Below are positions 20,181 to 28,236 of a stretch of 64,000 bases of DNA, one piece after another (position 1 is the first letter of the stretch; the number at the start of each line of letters is the position of its first letter). Made by a program: the position numbers and the translations under genes. Below the pieces are notes generated by a model, which ran no database searches, had not been told where the DNA came from, and was given only the letters and a program-made list of their open reading frames with translations. The stretch lies in assembly GCF_000010665.1 (NCBI RefSeq), contig NC_012796.1:3253501-3317500 (forward strand). Reading direction: 5' to 3'. The stretch is from Solidesulfovibrio magneticus RS-1 (lineage in GTDB: Bacteria; Desulfobacterota; Desulfovibrionia; Desulfovibrionales; Desulfovibrionaceae).

Positions 20181-22190
20181 ATGAAAAGAATCACAATAAA
20201 GGCCATGCTAGTCACTTTCGCCTTCACCGCTTCTACTTCACTAGTTATGTCACTATTGTTATTCTTGAATTACGAACACAAAACATCTCAAGAATTTGAC
20301 CGAATCATTAATCTTGAAAACAAGCACAGCATATTCCTTCACGAATCGTGGGCAAACGGCCTCCAGACAGAGCAAGCCATCAGAAACATAATCTTCAACC
20401 CGAAAGATCAAAAAGCAGCTGAAAATTATAAAAATGCTGACTCTTATTTTACAAAAGCAATTACATCTCTCATCGACATAAGCAAAGGCGATCAAACAAA
20501 TATTTACAAAGAGCTTTCAGCAAAATGGAGCAAAATCGCGCTGACAAAGAGTGAAATTATAAAGCTAGCGACAGAAAACAAGCAAAGCGACGCCATAGCC
20601 ATCCTTAACAGCACCGAAACGCCTCAGTGGAGAGACATAAAGGCAATCATACTCAAACAAATAGACTTACAAAACGAGGTCTTTAAAAAAGCACTTGAGA
20701 ACAACAAAAAAACAAATGAGTCGAGCAAAATAATTTTCATATCTATCGTCGCATTTATGCTTATATTTGTAGTCATAGCATCAGTAGTCATAACAAAATC
20801 AATCAACTCACCACTAAAAAGCTTAGGATTATTTTCAAACAAAATTGCATCTGGCGATTATGGTGCAGTTATTGATGACAACTTTTGCCCTGAATTTGAA
20901 TCACTAAAGAAAAAAACGCTAGAAATGACAAACAAACCAAAGGAAAGCCTAGGATTTTCTCAGAGTGTAATGCAAGGATATCGCCAGCCATTTTTAACAA
21001 TAGACCTAGATGGACGAATTACATCCGTAAACAACGCGGCCCTTTTGATGCTTGAGTCGGACTTACCCGCCGAGGCGTACATTGGGAAAAAAGCCGGTTA
21101 TTTATTTTACAAAGACGAATCGAGAGAAACAAACATACAAAAACTTATCAAGTCAACAAACTGGAGTTCGACAGAAGATGTTTCGCTAACAACACAGAAA
21201 AACAACAAATTGAGTGTCAAAGCTGACAGATGTCAACTTAAAGATCTTGATGGAAATGTAACAGGAGGAATAGCCACCTACACAGATTTAACGGATATCA
21301 AGTGTAGTGAAAGTCAGGCCATTCTACAATCCGAAGATATGCGCCGCGCCGCTACAGAAACGGAAAACATCGCTTCGGGTCTTTTCGAAGCAGTCGAAAG
21401 TCTTTCTAATCAGATCAATATTGCTGCTGACGGCGCGACTACACAGCGAGAGCGTTCTGAAACAACATCACTTGCAATGGATGAATTGAAAAACATCATT
21501 TCTCAAGTCACTGATCAAGCTGACATAGCTGCAAAGAATGCTAATATTGCTCAAGAAAAAGCGCTTGAAGGATCAAACATCGTAAAACAATCAGTTGAAG
21601 CTATACATGAAGTTTCATTAACAGCGGCACGACTCAGCGAAAACATGCAATCACTGGAAGCGCATTCAAAATCAATCGGAGAAATAATTGGAGTTATCTC
21701 CGACATAGCTGATCAAACAAATCTTTTGGCGTTAAACGCTGCAATTGAAGCCGCCAGAGCTGGTGATTCAGGGCGGGGGTTCGCTGTTGTTGCGGATGAA
21801 GTTCGGAAGTTAGCAGAAAAGACCACACACGCTACTCTTGAAGTAGAAAATACTATCCGAGCCATACAAGAATCAACCAAACTCAACATAAGTCAAATGA
21901 ACAATGCAATTAAAATTATAGATGGCGCAACCGATCTCGCGAACAAATCTGGAAATTCTTTAAGTGAAATCGTGAGCATCGCAGAAACTACTGCAACTGG
22001 GTCACAAAATATTGTTGAAGCATCGCGAGAACAATATGTAAACGCTGAAAAAATTGCACAATTAGCGAATGAGGTTCGTATTACTGCAGACGAAACAGAC
22101 CAAGGATTACACCAAGCGTCTAGTGCCGTAGAACAACTCACTGAAATGGCTAGGGCTTTAAAAAACCTGGTTGACAAGCTCAGTCGGTAA
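20181..22190 (+). CDS. Methyl-accepting chemotaxis protein with PAS domain
   Basis: A 669-residue receptor. TM1 is at about 8-30, a helical periplasmic sensor of about 150 residues follows, and TM2 is at about 185-207. Then come HAMP, a PAS-like module (about 265-375, [22 protein letters not shown]) and the MCP signalling domain with [19 protein letters not shown] and [16 protein letters not shown]. Codon use is AT-rich, unlike the GC-rich MCPs at 3.6 and 11.6 kb. CheX and CheY genes follow on the same strand, so receptor and adaptation or signal-termination parts may work together. Confidence 0.92.
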   Translation: MKRITIKAMLVTFAFTASTSLVMSLLLFLNYEHKTSQEFDRIINLENKHSIFLHESWANGLQTEQAIRNIIFNPKDQKAAENYKNADSYFTKAITSLIDISKGDQTNIYKELSAKWSKIALTKSEIIKLATENKQSDAIAILNSTETPQWRDIKAIILKQIDLQNEVFKKALENNKKTNESSKIIFISIVAFMLIFVVIASVVITKSINSPLKSLGLFSNKIASGDYGAVIDDNFCPEFESLKKKTLEMTNKPKESLGFSQSVMQGYRQPFLTIDLDGRITSVNNAALLMLESDLPAEAYIGKKAGYLFYKDESRETNIQKLIKSTNWSSTEDVSLTTQKNNKLSVKADRCQLKDLDGNVTGGIATYTDLTDIKCSESQAILQSEDMRRAATETENIASGLFEAVESLSNQINIAADGATTQRERSETTSLAMDELKNIISQVTDQADIAAKNANIAQEKALEGSNIVKQSVEAIHEVSLTAARLSENMQSLEAHSKSIGEIIGVISDIADQTNLLALNAAIEAARAGDSGRGFAVVADEVRKLAEKTTHATLEVENTIRAIQESTKLNISQMNNAIKIIDGATDLANKSGNSLSEIVSIAETTATGSQNIVEASREQYVNAEKIAQLANEVRITADETDQGLHQASSAVEQLTEMARALKNLVDKLSR

Positions 22191-22447
22191 ACAAATCATA
22201 GCGTTTTGGCGTTAGCATTAAAAGCTATATACAGGCTTAACATTCTGGATAACCTAAGCGGACTGTCCAACGAATACTTTTCAAAGCTTGTTTTCAGCAT
22301 CCATCCCATGGCCAAAATCAACAGTTGTTGAGAAGTGTGGACATCGGCGTAGTATATCCCAATAGAAAAAACTACGTTTGCGCCATGCGGCTCGCGAGAC
22401 CGATTATAAAACATGCACAATTATAACCATTGCGAGGTTATATTAAA

Positions 22448-22924
22448 ATGCACGAAGACTATATTACACTGGCGAAACCCTTTATACAAGCTACTCAACA
22501 CGTAATCTCAACAATGGCTTTCGTTCAAGCAACTCCTGGCAAGCCATACGTCAAAAAAGGATTAACTGCTCCTGGCGATGTATCAGCAATTATAGGGTTC
22601 ACTGGAGATAGAAATGGAACGATGGCACTATCATTCACTAAAAAATGTGCCATTTTCATTTTAAAAAATATGCTAGGCGACGATATTCAAGACATCGTCC
22701 AGGACATCAAAGAAACTGTCGGTGAACTCACTAACATGATATCAGGTCAATCAAGAGCAAACTTATCTCAAATGGGGATTAATTTACAAGCGTCTATCCC
22801 TACCATTATCTTAGGAGACAACCACACTATTGAACACATGAAACAATGCACAATAGTCACAACCCCATTTAATACTTCAAGTGGTGATTTTTTTGTTGAA
22901 TTTTCGCTGGAACAACTCGCTTAA
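22448..22924 (+). CDS. CheX/CheC-like chemotaxis phosphatase
   Basis: A 158-residue protein of the CheC/CheX/FliY fold. The signature helix is KETVGELTNMISGQSR, with the conserved Glu and Asn that act in CheY-phosphate hydrolysis in CheX. IIGFTGDRNGTMALSF is the preceding strand region. ATG 22448 has GAGGT nine bases upstream; a TTG six codons earlier is less likely. The CheY-like gene lies 55 bp downstream, a natural substrate pair, and an MCP lies upstream. Confidence 0.85.
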   Translation: MHEDYITLAKPFIQATQHVISTMAFVQATPGKPYVKKGLTAPGDVSAIIGFTGDRNGTMALSFTKKCAIFILKNMLGDDIQDIVQDIKETVGELTNMISGQSRANLSQMGINLQASIPTIILGDNHTIEHMKQCTIVTTPFNTSSGDFFVEFSLEQLA

Positions 22925-22979
22925 TCTACAACACAGCTACACGTACTTACCAAAGCCACACACAGGGACTTTGTAAAAA

Positions 22980-23372
22980 ATGAAAATAGGCGACATCAAG
23001 ATCTTAGTCGTGGACGATTTTTCGACTATGCGAAAAATTATCAAATCAATGTTAAGGAGAGTTGGAATTAAATCCATTGATGACGCTGAAGATGGAAAAA
23101 TTGCACTAAGTTATTTAAAATCAAAACCGTATAATCTTATCATTTTAGACTGGAACATGCCAAACATGTCGGGGCTAGACCTTTTAAGATCGATCAAAAG
23201 CGATGAAACACTAAAAAATGTACCTGTACTAATGGTCACATCTGAAGCAAAAGAATCTCAAGTCATAATAGCTGTTCAAGCTGGCGCATCAAGCTACATC
23301 GTAAAACCATTCACAGAAGCAACACTTATAAAAAAACTTTGCACTATTCTTAAAATAGAAGTTCAAACTTAG
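22980..23372 (+). CDS. CheY-like single-domain response regulator
   Basis: A 130-residue receiver domain with nothing attached. The acidic pair is in ILVVDDFSTMRK, the phospho-acceptor Asp in LIILDWNMPNMSG, the Thr/Ser switch in VLMVTSEAKE and the Lys in YIVKPF. DDFSTMRKII and WNMPNMSGLDLL are close to true CheY proteins, so it probably binds the flagellar switch or acts as a phosphate sink. AGGGA precedes the ATG. No CheA, CheW, CheR or CheB lies nearby. Confidence 0.9.
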   Translation: MKIGDIKILVVDDFSTMRKIIKSMLRRVGIKSIDDAEDGKIALSYLKSKPYNLIILDWNMPNMSGLDLLRSIKSDETLKNVPVLMVTSEAKESQVIIAVQAGASSYIVKPFTEATLIKKLCTILKIEVQT

Positions 23373-23547
23373 AAAAAACGCAATATACATTAGATTCATT
23401 GCCAACAGGGCTGGAGGCCAGTTGGTGTCATGGATTATAGTCATGGATTCTAGAAAACAGTAAAAAAAGCACAAGATAATTGAAATATTATGACATCATT
23501 ATTTTACACAAATAAACTTATCCGTCATTTTCCTCTTGGCAGCCGAC

Positions 23548-23850
23548 TCATCTCCCGTATTCTTCAATAGCGTCATCCAGGCAGCCTTTAATAGCATCTA
23601 GATCCTCTTTAAACAATTCGGCCATTTCGCTTTTTGAAGCTATATTTCGAATCAACAAATACAAATCTTTCATTTTCAGCAAATCTCTCACTGTTTCCCA
23701 GCTAATCGCTTCATAAGTATGAAACAACAACCTATTTGATTCGTCAAAAGGATGAAGACTTAGCAGGTTGCACTTAAAATTATCCCAAGCACCTTGAAGT
23801 TCTGAAAGAGAAGTTTCCTCGTATCCTGGTTGTTCAGTATAAAACGACAT
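23548..23850 (-). CDS. Hypothetical protein
   Basis: A 100-residue acidic, mostly helical protein that I do not recognise (LLFHTYEAISWETVRDLLKM, DLDAIKGCLDDAIEEYGR). No signal peptide or membrane segment. I prefer ATG 23850 because AAAGGTG precedes it, while the frame to 23916 adds a basic leader. It is convergent with the CheY gene. Its AT-rich composition agrees with the island. Confidence 0.5.
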   Translation of the reverse strand: MSFYTEQPGYEETSLSELQGAWDNFKCNLLSLHPFDESNRLLFHTYEAISWETVRDLLKMKDLYLLIRNIASKSEMAELFKEDLDAIKGCLDDAIEEYGR

Positions 23851-24054
23851 ATCAAAGCACCTTTGCATACATGCAGGCGATTGTCCTTGAGTTCTTACAC
23901 GACTATCTTTCTGCAAATCAATTCAAAGCATTTCATTAGCAGCATCCATTCAGGTCCAGCAAAGGTTTAAGACCGGAGCCGGCTTCATGCCATGCAGTTG
24001 GAACCAGTGTCCTACATTTTCGAAAGTCCTTTCTCCGTGGACTATCTTTAAAAG

Positions 24055-24333
24055 CTATTCACGGTTAAGATAATTTTTAAAATCCCTCCCAGTTTTAAAA
24101 AAAGGGATTTTCTTCGGCTTTACTTCCACTTTAATTCCTGTTTTTGGATTTCGACCAGTATAACCATCATATTCTTTAACTGCAAAGGAACCGAAACCAC
24201 GGACTTCAACACGGTCACCATTGACTAGAGCTTGCTTAATAGATTCAAAAAAAGAGTTCACAAATTCGACAGCAAATTCATGGTCGAGATTATACTTCTC
24301 CCCGACTGCCTTAATCAGCTCGCCCTTGTTCAT
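24055..24333 (-). CDS. HU/IHF-family DNA-binding protein
   Basis: A 92-residue histone-like protein. The N-terminal MNKGELIKAVGEKYNLD forms the dimerisation helices, followed by GDRVEVRGFGSFAVKEY and the DNA-binding arm GRNPKTGIKVEVKPKKIPFFK. It binds and bends DNA as a dimer; HU and IHF-beta cannot be separated safely from this sequence. GGAGG lies just before ATG 24333, which settles the start against the longer frame to 24510. It is divergent from a MucR-type gene, so both may be regulators of the island itself. Confidence 0.93.
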   Translation of the reverse strand: MNKGELIKAVGEKYNLDHEFAVEFVNSFFESIKQALVNGDRVEVRGFGSFAVKEYDGYTGRNPKTGIKVEVKPKKIPFFKTGRDFKNYLNRE

Positions 24334-24382
24334 TTTCAGCCTCCATTTCGACAGAGTATGAATTATTCCCCTTGGTTGCAAG

Positions 24383-24468
24383 CTAGTAACTGCGGCCCAC
24401 TGCTTTTTCGTCGGCAGTGATTTTTTTCCCAAAAATCGAACTCTGAAACGCAAGCTTCCTGTTACTAG
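24383..24468. promoter_or_regulatory. Possible operator: CTAGTAAC dyad between HU and MucR genes
   Basis: CTAGTAAC (24383-24390) and its exact complement GTTACTAG (24461-24468) are separated by 70 bp in the divergent intergenic region. A looping or paired operator is possible. The evidence is only the symmetry and the position. Confidence 0.3.
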
Positions 24469-24543
24469 CCTACTAGCTGTTAGAGTACCCCCATAACCGG
24501 AGGGAAACAAGCGTTCGGTGGAAACTTTTAAACCATTTCATAC

Positions 24544-24572
24544 TTGACAAGGAAGAAAATTATCCCCTATCT
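24544..24572 (+). promoter_or_regulatory. Sigma-70 promoter of the MucR-family gene
   Basis: A perfect TTGACA (24544-24549), a 17-bp spacer and CTATCT (24567-24572), about 50 bp before the ATG. Confidence 0.65.
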
Positions 24573-24621
24573 GTCGGTGATTCATTTTCATTGAAGAACA
24601 AATCCACCCCGTGAGGAAACA

Positions 24622-25029
24622 ATGGAAGAGTATATCCAGAGCGCCCTTGATATCGTGAAGGCCCAGGCTAGCGCCAGGCCCATGACAGAAGATGAAATCA
24701 TCAGCATGGTCAAGTCAGTCGCCAAAGGTATTGCTGCTGTCAGCACTGGCCAGCTTGCTACCATTGATGCTGATGCTGCCGCACCGGCCATGGACCCGAA
24801 AAAGGCCATCAAGGAAGCATCCATCACCTGCCTTGAGTGCGGCAAGTCCTTCAAGGTCATCACCAAGAAGCACTTGGCCTCCCATGGCCTCACCTCCGAG
24901 GAATATAAGGCAAAATACGGCTATAAGAAGACTCAGGCCCTTGCGTGCAAGTCCTTGGCTCGGGAACGCCGCACTAAGATGAAGGACATGAAACTCTGGG
25001 AACGGCGGACCAAGAGCAAAGCTGAATAG
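24622..25029 (+). CDS. MucR/Ros-family zinc-finger transcriptional regulator
   Basis: A 135-residue protein. A C2H2-type finger lies in the middle (CLECGKSFKVITKKHLASHG), followed by LTSEEYKAKYGYKK and a basic tail, the classical Ros/MucR layout. Such proteins bind AT-rich DNA and silence horizontally acquired or virulence genes, an H-NS-like role, which suits its position in an AT-rich island next to HU. GAGGAA precedes the ATG. Promoter and terminator are both visible, so it is a single-gene unit. The gene itself is less AT-rich than its neighbours. Confidence 0.92.
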   Translation: MEEYIQSALDIVKAQASARPMTEDEIISMVKSVAKGIAAVSTGQLATIDADAAAPAMDPKKAIKEASITCLECGKSFKVITKKHLASHGLTSEEYKAKYGYKKTQALACKSLARERRTKMKDMKLWERRTKSKAE

Positions 25030-25077
25030 CAATCTTTACCATTCGATGCCGCCCCGCCTGATGCGGCTTCCCCCTCT

Positions 25078-25113
25078 GCCCCAGTGCGCCTCCCCGTGCT
25101 GGGGCTTTTTTTC
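25078..25113 (+). terminator. Intrinsic terminator after the MucR-family gene
   Basis: GCCCCAG ... CTGGGGC followed by TTTTTTTCTT. Confidence 0.88.
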
Positions 25114-25351
25114 TTGACGAACCCGTATGTTACCGGACAACCATCCTCGAAAATGGAGGGTTTTGCTTACCGGGACCAAGTTCGGGGACACGCCCGGTCC
25201 TGCTGCCAGTTGTCCGCCTGTACCCAACGCCTGGGCTAAAAATCGGCAAATCGCCGACAGGTCTTGTTGACCGCCCTAATGGAGCCAGCGATGTGCACCC
25301 CTAATGGAGCCACTTTGGGTGGCGATTACGGGGTTCGGACGCATCGAAAAG

Positions 25352-26128
25352 TTAGGTGTTTTCCTCCGCACCGGCAACGAGGTTTTTGAGCGCCGCTTCC
25401 TCTCGGGAGCTTCGATAGCTCCTTCCTTCAAGGATGACTTTGTACGCCCCGTGTCTGATCCGGTCCAAGGTCGCCGCTCCGAGCAGTTTGTTGTTGAAGG
25501 CCTCCCCCCATTCGGAGAAGTCCAGATTGCTGGTGATAACCGTAGCAAAGCGCTCGTAACGCTCGGCGATCAGGTCGTGAAAGTCTTCATCCTCCGAGGA
25601 CTTAAAGGGTTTCAATCCAAAGTCGTCAATGATGAGTACGTCCGTTTTGGCCAGGGCGGACAGTTTCCTATCGTAGGAATTGGTCGCTTTAGCCGCTTGG
25701 AGCATCCCCAGGAGCTTGCTGACAGGCGTAAACAGCACCTCGTACCCTTTTCGGGCGGCTGCATGACCAAGGGCCTGGGCGATATGGCTTTTGCCGGTGC
25801 CGCAGGGGCCGACGATGAGCACCGGTGCCTTTTCCTCAAGGAAGCGACAGGTGGCCAAGTCCAGGACGAGCGCCTTGTTGATGGACGGATTGTAGCTAAA
25901 GTCGAAGCTTTCCAATGTTTTTTCACTGCGAAAGCCGGCCCGGCGTACGCGCAACGAGAACTTTTTCTGTTCGCGGCGAGCCACCTCGTCCTGGATCAGC
26001 ATGGCCAGAAACTCCACGTGAGACAGACCATCCTCGATGGCTTGCTTATTGCGTATTTCCATGGAGTCCAAGATTCCGGAAAGGCGCAACTGCTTGAGTG
26101 CCGGCTCGAGCGCTGGCATAGGGTTCAT
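25352..26128 (-). CDS. istB: IS21-family transposition helper ATPase
   Basis: A 258-residue AAA+ ATPase of the IstB/DnaC type: Walker A GPCGTGKSH, Walker B VLIIDDFGL, sensor TSNLDFSEWGEAF and the C-terminal arginine region LDRIRHGAY. It assists IstA in target selection. The ATG at 26128 is preceded by AAGGAGGAGATC and is chosen for that reason; another ATG at 26146 overlaps the istA stop (ATGA). The protein has normal length and no visible break. Confidence 0.93.
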   Translation of the reverse strand: MNPMPALEPALKQLRLSGILDSMEIRNKQAIEDGLSHVEFLAMLIQDEVARREQKKFSLRVRRAGFRSEKTLESFDFSYNPSINKALVLDLATCRFLEEKAPVLIVGPCGTGKSHIAQALGHAAARKGYEVLFTPVSKLLGMLQAAKATNSYDRKLSALAKTDVLIIDDFGLKPFKSSEDEDFHDLIAERYERFATVITSNLDFSEWGEAFNNKLLGAATLDRIRHGAYKVILEGRSYRSSREEAALKNLVAGAEENT

Positions 26129-26142
26129 GATCTCCTCCTTTG

Positions 26143-27678
26143 TCATTGAAGAATTCCTCTTAATTCTCGGCAATACTTCGATTTTCCTTTGTATATTTCT
26201 TTCACCTCCTCATGGAAAACAGGGCGAGGCAAAACATCAAGGCCTTTCTCCAGGATCCGTTTGACGGTGTTATAGTGGGGGGCGTGATGATCCAACGCTC
26301 GACGGCAAGCTGCTTCCAGACGTTTGGCCCCGTACTTCTTTTTAAACGTCAATGTGGCCTGAGCTGCCCGCAGATTGTCCAGCACCTTATGGGCAAACAA
26401 AGCGTCAATGAATTCCCGGCAGGCAATGCCAACCTTTTCTGACTGCCTTAGGCACCACTGCGGATCGTGCATATTGTAAGCTTGAGCCTCAGGCGGCAAA
26501 TGCTCTTGCACGGTTGACTTGCTCCCCGGGCGAGACAGGCGAGGATGGATGGCAACCAACTCGTTGTCATAAAAGATCTGTACGGTCTTTTCCGTGGCGC
26601 GCAGCCAAAGGAATTGGTGGACCAATCGATATGGTGCGGAGTAGTAGCAACGCCGAAATTCGACATGACAGTTTCCGTGCAACTTTACCTTGCCCCAAAT
26701 AGCCAGTTCAGTCGGGACATCGGGCAGAGATCGCAAGACATGCTTCTCTGTTTCGACGAACATCGCTAAGGGCTGTTCCTTGGTGGTGCCATGGTTACGG
26801 TTGCCCGCCGTGCTCATGACCCAGTCCAGCAGCTGGTCATTGGCGTCCCGTAAGCTGCGGAAGTCGCGTAACGGCATGAAGTTGTTCTTGATATATTTAA
26901 CGCCAGCCTCCACCCGGCCTTTTTTCTGGGGATCACGCGGCGGACAAGGCGACACCAGGAATCCGTAACTCTCTGCAAATTCGGCATAAGAACGCTGTAC
27001 CACGGGGTCATGGTAGCAGGCCTTGGTGATGGCGCACTTGGGATTGTCGATGATGACCCTGGCCGGGACGCCGCCGAAAAACTCAAACGCTCTACGGTGG
27101 CACCCAAGCCAGGTCTCGATTTTCTGGTCGCGCACGATCTCCGCATACTGATGCCGGCTCCAAGCCAGCGTCATCACGAAGAAATGGGTCTTGATAACTT
27201 CGCCTGTGAAAGCGTCAGTAATCTCCGGTCCGGCACCAAAATCCACCTGCACCGCGTCGCCCGGGGCAAAATCCAGCATCACCGTGGCCGCCGGAGTGAC
27301 CTCTTTGATCTTGGCAATGAAGCGCCTGACACTTGAATACGCACCCGTGAAACCGTGCTTGCGAATCAGGGCTTGGTGGATCGTGCAGCCGGCAACGCCC
27401 TGCTTGACCCAGTCCCGGACGTCGTCTTGGAAGGGGATGATACTGGAAGTGGATGGCTGCTTCGATGCCCGGCCAGGAAAAAACGAAGCAAGGTCCGCGT
27501 CAGCGGGCACGGACGCCGCTGGATTGAGCCATCCTTGCGATTCGGCTGTCTCACGGACGTGGGCGAGTTTTCTGCGCCCCATCAGGCCGGTCTTTGCGAT
27601 CTGCCTGTCGGACTCGCCAAGGCGCATCCGGACAAGGGCTTGACGATACTCGTACATCTCGAACCTCCGATTAGACAT
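26143..27678 (-). CDS. istA: IS21-family transposase
   Basis: A 511-residue transposase. The N-terminal helix-turn-helix region begins YEYRQALVRMRLGESDRQIAK. The rve integrase core has the DDE residues in AVQVDFGAG, VIIDNPK and KKGRVEAGVKYIK. The C-terminal domain has CYYSAPYRLV. It cuts and joins the ends of the element. It overlaps istB at its 3' end, the usual IS21 arrangement. No frameshift is visible. Confidence 0.94.
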   Translation of the reverse strand: MSNRRFEMYEYRQALVRMRLGESDRQIAKTGLMGRRKLAHVRETAESQGWLNPAASVPADADLASFFPGRASKQPSTSSIIPFQDDVRDWVKQGVAGCTIHQALIRKHGFTGAYSSVRRFIAKIKEVTPAATVMLDFAPGDAVQVDFGAGPEITDAFTGEVIKTHFFVMTLAWSRHQYAEIVRDQKIETWLGCHRRAFEFFGGVPARVIIDNPKCAITKACYHDPVVQRSYAEFAESYGFLVSPCPPRDPQKKGRVEAGVKYIKNNFMPLRDFRSLRDANDQLLDWVMSTAGNRNHGTTKEQPLAMFVETEKHVLRSLPDVPTELAIWGKVKLHGNCHVEFRRCYYSAPYRLVHQFLWLRATEKTVQIFYDNELVAIHPRLSRPGSKSTVQEHLPPEAQAYNMHDPQWCLRQSEKVGIACREFIDALFAHKVLDNLRAAQATLTFKKKYGAKRLEAACRRALDHHAPHYNTVKRILEKGLDVLPRPVFHEEVKEIYKGKSKYCRELRGILQ

Positions 27679-27757
27679 CCCGCGCTCCTCCCGTTTGTGA
27701 ATCGGGAAAAAGTACGCGGCGTCTCGAAGGTCCGAAACCCGGTCGCTTACGGCTGCC

Positions 27758-27873
27758 CTGGCTCCATTAGATGATCACAGAATGGCTCCATTGCCTGATC
27801 ACCAAATGGCTCCATTATGGGAGCACGCCGTGGCTCCATTAGCTGAGCACCCAGTGGATCCATAGGGGCGGTC
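27758..27873. repeat. Multiple terminal repeats of the IS21 element (right end)
   Basis: Five imperfect copies of TGGCTCCATTA-n-TGATCAC-type units spaced about 20-25 bp apart, the outermost reading TGGATCCATAGGGGCGGTC. The left end (25269-25316) carries two copies in inverse orientation. These are probable IstA binding sites. Confidence 0.8.
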
Positions 27874-28236
27874 GCCGAGGCGCGGAACTCCATCAAGGGA
27901 CTTGGCATTGGTCATTTTTCCAACCGCTGGATACGTCTAGATCTCCTGCGAATTATGGTTGTTGCTCCAGGCTCGCACATTCTATGCTCGCGCCGCCGTG
28001 GCAACTCCTCCTCCCGTCCAACTCGGAATCCTGTCACGTCCAGCCGACTACTCCTGTGCTCACGCGCCACTATGGGCCAACTGTTGTCTAGAAAGGTAGT
28101 CAGAGGACGACACCCTGGCATGCTGGCTCTGTTGTCATGGTAACTGGGCAAAAAAGGACGCCACCCCCTTTCGCTAGTCCACTGCCTCTGTTATGATTTG
28201 ATATAACGTGGGAAACCCGAGTCGGCAGGGAAAAAT
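27874..28236. other. Gene-free stretch between IS21 and the PocR kinase
   Basis: No supported gene; short frames on both strands lack ribosome sites and family features. The last 50 bp contain TATGAT and TATAAC, possible -10 elements for the downstream kinase gene. Confidence 0.4.

Larger units (their letters stand above)
25269..27873 (-). mobile_element. IS21-family insertion sequence (intact istA and istB)
   Basis: The element has the istA-istB pair of the IS21 family and multiple terminal repeats. The left end reads GACCGCCCTAATGGAGCC and the right end, inverted, GACCGCCCCTATGGATCC. Inner copies of TGGCTCCATTA-like units occur twice on the left and five times on the right. The exact ends are uncertain by a few bases, and I could not see a target-site duplication. 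Both genes appear full length, so it may be mobile. It is GC-richer than the island around it. Confidence 0.87.

Noticed and set aside
22196-22420. 74-codon minus-strand frame between the MCP and CheX genes
   Set aside because: No ribosome site, no recognisable sequence, and it occupies the likely CheX promoter region.
25269-27873. CRISPR-like array from the repeated TGGCTCCATTA units
   Set aside because: The units are few, imperfect, confined to the ends of the IS and inverted between ends; they are transposase sites, not a CRISPR array.
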